Source: Trichomonas tenax (Eukaryota > Parabasalia > Trichomonadida > Trichomonadidae). From it: 13,680 nt of DNA. The stretch spans positions 1 through 13,680 of the forward strand of contig JALKBU010001255.1 in the NCBI GenBank assembly GCA_023091735.1. The letters run 5' to 3'. The translations under genes and the position numbers were made by a program. The notes beneath the pieces are model-generated. The model was not told the origin of the DNA. It searched no databases and saw nothing but the letters and a program-made list of their open reading frames with translations. This document shows, piece by piece, positions 6,824-13,597 of this stretch. Within the stretch, counting starts at the first letter, position 1; each line of letters opens with the position of its first letter.

Positions 6824-7699
6824 AATAGCGATATTCATGTTTCCAAAATTTAATATTTAATATAATTATTTTTTAGTTAATATAAACTACTTTAACACAT
6901 TGATAACAAACGAATGCAGATATTACTTTAACAATGTGATGAATAAAAATCTAATATAAATTTAATATTTTTGGTTAAGCAAATTTAACTATTGTATATT
7001 CATTGCGCTATAGCTTTGCGATATGAAAATACATTTCCAATCTTGGAATGGCCTCAAAAAATAAAATAAATTGGCTCCACTTTTTGTGTTTTGCGATTTT
7101 TTAACGAGTAAAAACCATTCCTGGACGAATCTGATGAAACATTTACGTGCTTTTTATGGGTGCTTTTTGAGGGTGCAATCTGTTTCATGTTCTTAGCAAG
7201 GTATTACTTAAACAAGATATGATTACAAACAGAAACCCATTACAAATCATTAATGGGCTTCTGTTATGAATTTCTTTGATGATTATAACAAATACACCTC
7301 ATTATTATAGCGTTCGCTCGCTTATTTTTGCTAGAGTTCCGGTAGAAAAATCAAAAAATAGAAAAGAAAAAATACACTATGCGCGTATCAAACGGCCTTC
7401 CTTTGCTCATACATCGAGCATACCTAACAAAGTCCAGATTCCCCTGTTCATAGAGGTAAGTCAGGCGGCCGCTATATGAGTTTCTTATAAATGGTTTAAA
7501 GACTTTTGAAAAATTATAAAATAAAAATGACCTTTCGAGGTAATTTCGTCATTTTTATGAAGTTATTATGATCGTTTTTTGACGTGTAAATAATTTATTT
7601 GGTATATTTTGATTCAAGAAGGATAACACTAGAAATAGCATAGGGAGAAAAACAGGTAGTTAATTAACGCAAAATTTTTAATAAAAGTTACAATATATT
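6824..7699. other. Non-coding spacer between H2B and the RhoGAP gene
   Basis: These 876 bases lie between two convergent genes. I find no gene; a 67-codon open stretch at 7276-7479 has no family features. One hairpin (7229-7264) is listed separately. Confidence 0.5.
7229..7264. repeat. 14-bp inverted repeat (hairpin) in the H2B-RhoGAP spacer
   Basis: ACAGAAACCCATTA and TAATGGGCTTCTGT pair at 13 of 14 positions across an 8-base loop. No run of T follows, and no RNA family is recognised. Confidence 0.45.
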
Positions 7700-9277
7700 T
7701 TATTGTGGAATATAATCCGCAGGAAGCGGGTAAATGAAGCTCGTGTTCCAGTTCTGCAACAAGAATAAAATGAAGTTTTTGCCGTTTTCTGTCATCTCTT
7801 TGAGAATTGATTGATCAGTTGAAACGATTCTGACGATATTCGCACCAAAGATCATCGATGTTGGAAGGGCGGACATCTTTGTTACATCGGAATGCTTCAC
7901 AAACTCTTTCAAGAATCCAATAATGTAACCAAGAGTATCGTGATTAACTTTCGGTAAGAGTTCGACAAAATTTAAAACTGTGTGATTTTTGAGGGCCTCC
8001 TTGAGATCCTGATACATTGACATAGGAATAACAGGCTCAGGAAGATCAGCGAGCCATTTCTTAAACAATGATGCGAGATCTGCAAGTTCAGCGCCTTCGA
8101 TTACGTTCTGTCCTGCATGAGTTTCTTCGACCATTAACTTAATTTGCGATTGATTGCCTGGAAGTCTGAACATGCCCTCCATTTGGTGGCATCCAGCTTT
8201 CCACAGCTCTTTGATGAAATCTACCATGAAGATGGGAACCGTGCACTTTGGTGCTGTCCTTCTCTGGGCGTAAATCAGCTCTAAAAGTGGAGCACCGAAA
8301 ATCCAATAATCTGTAATTGGATGTGTTGGGATTAAGTTTGTCCATTGATCAGGCTGGAGAGTGAAAACTTCTCTGCAGTCACATCTCGCTGCGAGTCTGA
8401 TGTAAGCCATCTTAGCGATTGGAGAAGTTTGATTATTTGTTCCCAACGCTTCAACAGCGACAGTATGACGAATCAGTGGCTGCACAACGAATGACGGTGG
8501 GAAGTACGTACAAACAACGAGGATTAAATCCCAAACTCTCTTTGTATCGTCGGGAGAAGGATTATTTGTGATAAATTTGATGAGTATGATATAAGTTTCA
8601 TCGATTAAATTGTTGTTGTTGTTAAGCATTTTGACGAGGTTACTTGGTAAAGCGTTTGGACGCTGTTTACAATAATCCAAAATGAAATTAAATACTTCAG
8701 TGCATTTCTTAGCGAACTTTTCTGGGGTTCGCTTCAATATAGGCAAAATTGATGAATCAGTTGAAAATTGGAGAAGATTGTCCGGAGCAATGGTTTTCTT
8801 AGAGAAAATCGATCCCTTCGTTCTTGTATTAAATTGCTCTGTGGCAAAGTGGCGAATATCGTAAGGACATTTGTCTCTGGAGATTTCCTTGGGCAAATAA
8901 AATGGGATATCATCCGTAAACTTATTGGAAAGATTGGCTGAGCCAGGAAATCCTTTAAGGCTCGAAATGAGGGATGATTTTCTCTCATTCCTTGGTGTTA
9001 TGCTTTGTCTATATTTGATTTTCTCTGTAGAGAGCGATTTCCTTGCTCTAGTTTTTACCATTCTCATCATTTTCAAAGCTTCAGCATTTTCGAATGATTT
9101 TTCGTGGTTTAAGGCTTTTTGTTCTAATATTTTTTCCTTCAATGTGAATGGATCAATGATAACTGCATCAGGAGGAGGCATCCATGTTATTTCGTTGGTG
9201 ATTGGATTATGGAAGTAGTCTTTGTCTGACTGTTTATCGTGATAACAATATAATCTGGGGACTCTGTGTCGCCTCAT
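7700..9277 (-). CDS. WW-MyTH4-RhoGAP protein, ARHGAP39/Vilse type
   Basis: The protein is 525 aa. An N-terminal WW-like module (residues 8-36: DYFHNPITNEITWMPP, with the second Trp replaced by that single Trp-Met-Pro-Pro end) is followed by a basic linker, a MyTH4 domain (about 145-305: FATEQFNT, LLQFST, FNFILDYC, VWDLILVVCTYFPPS) and a RhoGAP domain (about 328-515). In the RhoGAP domain the arginine finger is present as EGMFRLPGN (R371), the LFKKWLADLPEPVIP segment (405-418) is typical, and the Asn of FGANIVR (N480) matches the conserved Asn. It should therefore switch off a Rho/Rac GTPase at the cortex or on microtubules, as ARHGAP39/Vilse (WW-WW-MyTH4-RhoGAP) does in animals. The stop reads TAAA. 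Confidence 0.9.
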   Translation of the reverse strand: MRRHRVPRLYCYHDKQSDKDYFHNPITNEITWMPPPDAVIIDPFTLKEKILEQKALNHEKSFENAEALKMMRMVKTRARKSLSTEKIKYRQSITPRNERKSSLISSLKGFPGSANLSNKFTDDIPFYLPKEISRDKCPYDIRHFATEQFNTRTKGSIFSKKTIAPDNLLQFSTDSSILPILKRTPEKFAKKCTEVFNFILDYCKQRPNALPSNLVKMLNNNNNLIDETYIILIKFITNNPSPDDTKRVWDLILVVCTYFPPSFVVQPLIRHTVAVEALGTNNQTSPIAKMAYIRLAARCDCREVFTLQPDQWTNLIPTHPITDYWIFGAPLLELIYAQRRTAPKCTVPIFMVDFIKELWKAGCHQMEGMFRLPGNQSQIKLMVEETHAGQNVIEGAELADLASLFKKWLADLPEPVIPMSMYQDLKEALKNHTVLNFVELLPKVNHDTLGYIIGFLKEFVKHSDVTKMSALPTSMIFGANIVRIVSTDQSILKEMTENGKNFILFLLQNWNTSFIYPLPADYIPQ

Positions 9278-9301
9278 TTAATATTTTGTCGACGGTTGTT
9301 A

Positions 9302-9373
9302 TCAAGCATTTAACGTCTCTTCAATGGCCGCGTACCGTTTTGAAAGGATATTGAATTTTTCATAGGTCTGCAT
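9302..9373 (-). other. Short upstream ORF before the RhoGAP gene
   Basis: A 23-codon frame (MQTYEKFNILSKRYAAIEET then LNA) ends 24 bases before the RhoGAP ATG, in the same frame. It has a protein-like composition and locally higher GC than the rest of the spacer. Just upstream of its ATG the sequence reads AATTTTATTTTAG, which looks like a 3' splice site but not like the trichomonad branch-point consensus. It could be a regulatory uORF, an isolated peptide, or chance. Confidence 0.25.
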
Positions 9374-10640
9374 AACGAGCTAAAATAAAATTGAGTTATT
9401 TACAAAGATATCGTTTTAAGTTAACTGAATTTTGAAAGGAGTGGTCATCGGTCACTTGTGAGAAGAGTAATCAAAAATCCCTCAATTTTTCTTATGAAAT
9501 CATGATTGAGCAACAAAAATTTGTGAAATTTTGCATAGCATCGCAAAATGGGATGATTTCGTCATATTTTTTGACACTTATCTGACATTTGACATTGTAA
9601 AGTGTATGAAGAGATGGACTAGAAATGCTTCATTTCTAAGTATATTTGAATAAATGGATAGAATTGAGTAGGTATTCGATGCTTTTGACGTCTATAAAGC
9701 AACATAGTACGCGTAGGCATGACTTATGTCTTATATTATTTAATGTTTTGTGCTCATATTAAATTATTCAATTTTGAAAAGTTAATAAAAACGAATATTT
9801 ATTGATAAATTATAGTGTATATATCGCCGTCATATGAATACAAACGTAAAATATAACATTTCTATCTTATTTACATTGTCCAAAAACATAAAATAAATAA
9901 TGACTATTATATAATGTATATCTACTTTTAAAAGGAAATACATAGAAAACAAAATGTTTGAGCAATAAAAAATTTGAGAGACAAACTAAAATCAAAAACT
10001 AATATCAATAAAATATTATAAATTATGTATATTATGCTTTTATTATGTTTTTTTTAGTAAAAATAGAATGATTTTATCATTTGAAAAATAATATTGTAAC
10101 GTTGTTATACATCAGAATTACACAATACTTAATTATTACAAACATTTGAATTAGCAGAAAAAATGTTCACAAATATTGAATGACATAAATAACAATATAA
10201 TGAATATCCAATATCTAATATGAATAGCTCATTTCGAAAGTGGTCTCTCAATATATTCTATGAGTCAGATCATTGTATAGTTTACACCAAATACAAACAT
10301 ATTTATAAATGATATAATAAGTATATTTATCTTCCAGCTGTTTGCCTTATAAAATTTGAAAAGACTCATAAATACAATATGTGTTATTCCAAATATAGAT
10401 ATAATATGCAACATTATATTTTCGGACTTAAAAACAGTTACTTTTTCTCACTTTGTTCCTTCTTTCTCTATTTCAGCCTCTTCTGAATGGTTTATTGCAA
10501 ATTCAAAAATATGCATCATATCCACATGTTACACTGAAAATGCACCTAGAGTATTTAGAAAAATAAGCACATTTTATTTTTATTATTTTTATCTCGCATA
10601 ATATATACTTTTTATTGGTTTGTTATACTATACTATGTCA
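9374..10640. other. Long AT-rich spacer between host block and right element
   Basis: About 1.3 kb holds no gene or RNA that I can support. An 81-codon open stretch at 10356-10601 is low in complexity and is not taken as a gene. The last part grades into the right element; no sharp junction is seen. Confidence 0.5.
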
Positions 10641-10652
10641 GACCGAATGGTC
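10641..10652. repeat. GACC...GGTC palindrome near the right-block border
   Basis: GACC-GAAT-GGTC belongs to the same box type as those at 1031-1041 and 1950-1962 in the left block, in otherwise AT-rich DNA, and may mark the edge of element-derived sequence. Confidence 0.4.
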
Positions 10653-10737
10653 ATAATCATAAACACCAAAAAGTAACTTTTCGTGAATTTAAGCCATTCT
10701 TAAAAATCCTTGGACCAGTTTTTTTGTTACCTGGTAT

Positions 10738-10761
10738 AATAAATTTTTAAAAATTAAACTT
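10738..10761 (-). promoter_or_regulatory. Orphan element-type promoter
   Basis: The minus strand reads AAGTTTAATTTTTAAAAATT, then TATT, nearly identical to the promoter before the KilA-N-like gene (AAGTTTAATTTTTTAAAAAA). No gene follows it (a downstream ATG stops after two codons), so it looks like the remnant of a truncated gene at the block edge. Confidence 0.45.
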
Positions 10762-10823
10762 AACTTTTAAATTCATTATTACAATCAAATTTTAAGCAAA
10801 TGAAACAGTAAATTCAAATCTTA

Positions 10824-10932
10824 ACTTATAAAGTAACGTAAAACATCAAATTTTAAACGTAAACACTCGAAAATAATTTTTCAATTTTCGAAGTCATAAA
10901 TTCCTTTCGCTTTCTTTTCTTAGTTAGTTAGT
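10824..10932 (+). repeat. Long inverted repeat, left copy
   Basis: It contains two exact matches to the opposite strand of the right block: ACTTATAAAGTAACGTAAAA plus CAT (10824-10846, pairing with 13437-13459) and a 32-base identical stretch (10901-10932, pairing with 13506-13537). The last nine bases fall in the 3' end of the GIY-YIG gene. Confidence 0.75.
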
Positions 10933-11274
10933 ATATTCACTATCCGAATTTTCTGTTGACAACTTAATTATAATATCATTGAAGCATAAAAGCATATCAT
11001 TAAAATTACCTTCAAAATATTCATAACCTATATCCATAGGTACTATGCACCCGACCTCGAAGGTCCTTCTTGATATAAATCGACTTCTAAATTCTTTTAA
11101 TAAGATCTTTTCGACATATTTTTCATCACTTACAGGAATAACAGCAATAGTTTGAATCGGCTCTTCGTGTTCTTTTCTTCTTCTGTCAAAGTCATTAGTT
11201 CTTCCTATCTTTACTACCGCGTTATCTTCTTCGTCAATATCGACTAATAACATATAAACCCATTTTATTTCCAT
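10924..11274 (-). CDS. GIY-YIG nuclease-fold protein of the T5orf172 type
   Basis: The protein is 116 aa. The N-terminus has the strand pair of the fold: WVYMLLVD (residues 5-12, GIY position) and VVKIGRTNDFDRRRKEHE (20-37), where KIGRT is the YIG position and the following Arg-rich helix is typical. EKYVEKILLKEFRS (51-64) holds the conserved Glu (E60 region: EK...EKILLKEF), and an aromatic EYFEGN segment follows at 85-90. This sub-family (T5orf172/MUG113-like) is common in large DNA viruses and phages. The exact substrate is unknown. The gene looks intact and is divergent from the acidic gene at 11359 with 84 bases between. A GC-rich GACCT-CGA-AGGTC palindrome (11053-11065) lies in its coding sequence. 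Confidence 0.78.
   Translation of the reverse strand: MEIKWVYMLLVDIDEEDNAVVKIGRTNDFDRRRKEHEEPIQTIAVIPVSDEKYVEKILLKEFRSRFISRRTFEVGCIVPMDIGYEYFEGNFNDMLLCFNDIIIKLSTENSDSEYTN
11053..11065. repeat. Palindrome inside the GIY-YIG gene
   Basis: GACCT-CGA-AGGTC is a perfect inverted repeat with a 3-base loop, in a GC-rich patch that codes for about residues 70-74. It is of the same type as the modules inside the 181-aa gene. Confidence 0.45.
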
Positions 11275-11358
11275 TTCTTATGTAATAAATTTTTTTTTTG
11301 AAAAATAAAATTATATTAGTTTTTAAAATAATATAATTTTTTTAATAAATAAGAAATA
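11275..11358. promoter_or_regulatory. Divergent promoter between GIY-YIG and acidic-protein genes
   Basis: On the plus strand TTAGTTTTTAAAATAATATA and TTTTTTTAATA precede the ATG at 11359 by 44 bases. On the minus strand TTATTTTAAAAACTAATATA and TTTTATTTTT precede the ATG at 11274 by about 56. Both are diverged forms of the element promoter, and the motif is near-symmetrical, so one copy may drive both genes. Confidence 0.5.
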
Positions 11359-11841
11359 ATGACATCTGAAAAATCAACCGCTAAGTACTTCACCATCAAT
11401 GCATTTGCTAAATTAATAAAGAAATAATTTCCTGAATCAAAAAGATTAGTTATAGCATTAACAAGAAACATTAAGGAGAATGAATTTGGTTATTCGTGTT
11501 CACCGTTATGTTTTATCATTGATGGTAAGAAGCTTATGAACAAAAACATGTCAATGTTGTTAAAAGTAAATTATATCAAAATCAATATTAAAAATTCTTT
11601 TGCACAAATGATTAATAACTCAAAACAGCAATTATTCGGTATTGATTGTGATTTATCAAAAGAATTAGAATACAAAGACCAGCAGGGTAAAAGAACAGTA
11701 GGATATTACAAATCAAGACTAAACGTGATTCCTGATAAATTAAAGGATAAAATACTTCCTGCTATTCAGGAATTAGATTTAGACATTAATGAAGAAACAG
11801 AAGAGTTAGAAATTGATATAGAAGAGGAAGATTTAATATAA
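11359..11841 (+). pseudogene. Acidic-tailed element protein of unknown function with an early TAA
   Basis: Starting from the ATG at 11359, which has an element promoter and 44-base spacing, the frame runs 160 codons to 11841, broken only by TAA at codon 23 (11425-11427, after AFAKLIKK). Protein-like sequence continues on both sides of this stop in the same frame (FPESKRLVIALTRN, then CFIIDGKKLMNKNMSMLL). The C-terminus is very acidic (EETEELEIDIEEEDLI), as in many DNA-binding or nucleoprotein factors. There is no recognised domain. Initiation at an internal ATG (11473 or 11536) could still give a shorter product. The stop could arise from a CAA codon by one C-to-T change, or from a Tyr codon; a sequencing error cannot be excluded. 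Confidence 0.6.
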
Positions 11842-11884
11842 ATAATCAAAGTTTATTTTTGTATAAAATTAAATTCAAAAAATT

Positions 11885-11916
11885 AAGTTTAATTTTTTAA
11901 AAAATTATTTTTTATC
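11885..11916 (+). promoter_or_regulatory. Element-type AT promoter of the KilA-N-like gene
   Basis: AAGTTTAATTTTTTAAAAAA followed by TTATTTTTTATC lies with its core 45 bases before the ATG at 11932. This is the same layout as before the other element genes. Confidence 0.6.
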
Positions 11917-11931
11917 AACTAAGAAATACAC

Positions 11932-12240
11932 ATGATTACAACAAACACAGTCGCTATAGTTTCTGAACAAATTAATGAAGATTATGAATGGATTCAATAT
12001 AATTCTAAATTACGAATCATTCATTCAATCAAGGATGATTACTTTCAAATTCAGTCGATACTTAAGGCTTGTAATGCTCCTGACACGAAACACGCGGATG
12101 ACTGATTTAAGAATCATTCGACTATTGAGATTTTAAGCGAAGTTTCTCGAGACCGAAATTTCTCGGTGTCGCTAAAACCTTATGAAAATCGTAAAAATTT
12201 GCCTAACGGATTAAGAGGTTATTTATCGACTTCTTGTTAA
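11932..12240 (+). pseudogene. KilA-N-like DNA-binding domain gene, broken
   Basis: The frame from ATG 11932 to TAA 12240 (102 codons) contains one internal TGA at codon 58 (12103-12105). On either side lie DDYFQIQSILKACNAP...KHADD and FKNHSTIEILSE. In KilA-N domains this position is the conserved Trp of the fsdW(l/f)...(t)elie motif, so TGA sits where TGG is expected. A second hallmark, the NGLRGYY.(H)RLLVN segment near the end, begins in this frame as NLPNGLRGY and then continues as RLLVNTKA one base out of frame, so a frameshift is also present. KilA-N domains are typical of nucleo-cytoplasmic and other large DNA viruses and phages. TGG is also used in this gene (YEWIQY). The assignment is by motif shape only. 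Confidence 0.5.
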
Positions 12241-12477
12241 CACTAAAGCCTGATTTGTGTAATGTTCCACCAATTCAGCGTAAACGTTAGGATCTAATGA
12301 GAAGTTCTTACCTAAAACGGCGCAATCTGTAAATTGTGCCTTAACTTTTGTTAATTACTGTACCCCAGTCGTTACTGTTATAGCCTTTGTCGATGAATCC
12401 TGAGTCACTGATGTAATCATTGTGAATTCTTGAGACCATGGAACAAAGTGATTCGTAAGCTTTGGGTATGTTTTTAT
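12223..12477 (-). pseudogene. Degraded element gene with internal TAA, unknown function
   Basis: The minus-strand frame ending at TAA 12223-12225 is open back to about 12477 except for one TAA (12355-12357). It reads PKLTNHFVPWSQEFTMITS, TTGVQ, stop, LTKVKAQFTDCAVLGKNF and SLDPNVYAELVEHYTNQALV: well-behaved, Thr-rich protein sequence that suits a structural protein better than a noise frame. Its element promoter (12491-12520) is present, but the codon at the expected start (12475-12477) is ATA, one G-to-A change from ATG. I therefore call it a decayed gene whose start and one codon are lost. Another minus-strand frame here (12341-12541, 66 codons with an ATG) reads worse. It overlaps the end of the KilA-N-like gene. 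Family unknown. Confidence 0.5.
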
Positions 12478-12490
12478 AAATTTTATAAAA

Positions 12491-12520
12491 ATAAAAAATA
12501 ACAATTATTTTAAAATTAAC
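12491..12520 (-). promoter_or_regulatory. Element-type AT promoter of the degraded leftward gene
   Basis: The minus strand reads GTTAATTTTAAAATAATTGT then TATTTTTTAT, 43 bases before the ATA at 12477. Motif and spacing equal those of intact genes, which supports the gene call. Confidence 0.55.
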
Positions 12521-12600
12521 GTTTTTTTTTAAAAAAAACAAAAATAATAAAATTTTATATTTTCATGACTTCATAACGAAAAGTTCAAGTCAAAAATACA

Positions 12601-12648
12601 AGGTGAGTTTTCATGTGAGTTTTCGGGTGAGACCTCACCTCCTCACCT
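12601..12648. repeat. GTGAG/CTCAC inverted and direct repeats
   Basis: GTGAGTTTTC occurs twice (12603-12612 and 12615-12624), GGTGAG-AC-CTCACC is a perfect palindrome (12626-12639), and AGGTGAG (12601-12607) can pair with CTCACCT (12642-12648). The cluster stands out in the AT-rich spacer 12542-12814, which otherwise holds no gene. It could be a protein-binding or origin-like site. Confidence 0.45.
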
Positions 12649-12814
12649 AAATATTTTTTTCAGTAATATTTTCATTGATTTAATGTTTTCAAATCTTTAT
12701 ACCAGTGAATTCTCGTAAATTTTGAGATTAACTTTTATACCCCTTTCCCAAAAATATTTTTATCGACCTACCAACCAACATCCGCAAAAATAAATTTATT
12801 TTTATGAATATAAA

Positions 12815-12985
12815 ATGTCTGATGAACTTGAAGAAATGATGAAAGCAGAGAATTTTTATTTCATTTGAATAAATGGGAAATATCCTTTGTTCAGTGATAA
12901 AGGCTTTCCCATATTAAATATTGAAGCCGAAAATGGAGGTTATATAGTAAGACCAGTAAATTTATATATTGAAGTTAGTAATTAG
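12815..12985 (+). pseudogene. Small ORF with internal TGA, unknown function
   Basis: From ATG 12815 the frame runs 56 codons to TAG 12983-12985, with one TGA at codon 18 (12866-12868), where Trp fits by eye: KAENFYFI, stop, INGKYPLFSDKGFPILN, GGYIVRPVNLYIEVSN. The sequence after the stop is compact and protein-like. No domain is recognised. The final stop lies at the first bases of the perfect hairpin at 12984-13030, so the hairpin may act at the 3' end or may have cut the gene. Confidence is low because it is short. Confidence 0.35.
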
Positions 12986-13030
12986 ATGTTCGCAGAACTC
13001 GTGTCTTCGCCACGAGTTCTGCGAACATCT
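12984..13030. repeat. Perfect 20-bp hairpin with TCTTCGC loop
   Basis: AGATGTTCGCAGAACTCGTG (12984-13003), a 7-base loop (13004-13010), and its exact reverse complement (13011-13030). Each arm holds a smaller palindrome (GTTC-GCA-GAAC). A T-rich run follows. A perfect GC-balanced palindrome in 30%-GC DNA indicates a structure that is selected or recently made. Confidence 0.9.
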
Positions 13031-13356
13031 TTTTAAATATATTTACGACAGAATTAGTTTTACAAGTTAGGGTCCCCCATATAAAAAATAAATTTTTGAA
13101 TTACTTACAAATTAACGTTAAAATTAATTTTGGAATTCCTGACTTTATAAAATTTATTCAGTTTTAAAAATAATCCACGTCTTCGCCTCGAGTTCTGCGA
13201 ACATCTTTTTAAATATATTTACGACAGAATTAGTTTTACAAGTTAGGTTCCCCCCATATAAAAAAAAATAAATTTTTGAATTACTTACAAATTAACGTTA
13301 ATTTTGATTTTAAAACTTATGACTTTTTAAAATTTATTCAGTTTTAAAAATAATTT
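13004..13356 (+). repeat. Two tandem copies of an approximately 176-bp unit
   Basis: Unit 1 (13004-13179) and unit 2 (13180-13356) share the TCTTCGCC start, CGAGTTCTGCGAACATCTTT, TACGACAGAATTAGTTTTAC, a short C run, ATTACTTACAAATTAACGTT and AAATTTATTCAGTTTTAAAA. Unit 2 holds only the right arm of the hairpin. A third partial copy of the last part is at 13585-13600. The differences are mostly in homopolymer length. Confidence 0.85.
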
Positions 13357-13537
13357 ATGACTAACTAACTAAAAAAAGAAAGCGAATGGCAAAGAAATGA
13401 GGGTAAGGAAATTTTGAAAAATAATTTTAGTGGAAAATGTTTTACGTTACTTTATAAGTCAAGCTTAGAATTTATGAAGTCAGAAATTTGAAAAAATAAT
13501 TTATGACTAACTAACTAAGAAAAGAAAGCGAAAGGAA
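13357..13537 (-). repeat. Long inverted repeat, right copy, with an internal duplicate
   Basis: It pairs with 10824-10932 through the 23-base exact block (13437-13459) and the 32-base exact block (13506-13537). ATGACTAACTAACTAA plus AAGAAAGCGAA occurs twice, at 13357 and 13503 (146 bases apart), so the right side is itself duplicated. The span between left and right copies is about 2.7 kb and holds all the intact and broken genes of this block. Confidence 0.7.
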
Positions 13538-13597
13538 ATGAGGGTAAGGAAATTTTGAAAATTAATTTTAGTGGTTATGAGAGAAATTTATTCAGTT

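Noticed and set aside
7460..7475. GCGGCCGC patch as a cloning-site artefact
   Set aside because: A NotI site in AT-rich DNA is striking, but no vector sequence flanks it.
7276..7479. 67-codon plus-strand frame in the H2B-RhoGAP spacer
   Set aside because: It has no domain, no initiator and no family features, and lies in AT-rich spacer.
10356..10601. 81-codon plus-strand frame
   Set aside because: Its composition is low in complexity, rich in Ile, Cys, Tyr and Phe as translated AT-rich DNA tends to be, with no promoter motif of either type.
12341..12541. 66-codon minus-strand frame with its own ATG
   Set aside because: The neighbouring frame gives better protein sequence on both sides of a single TAA and has the promoter at the right distance; the ATG of this frame lies upstream of and inside the promoter.
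12984..13030. Bacterial-style rho-independent terminator
   Set aside because: Hairpin plus T-run looks like one, but the genome is eukaryotic and the arm recurs in the tandem repeat, so I list it as a structural repeat.
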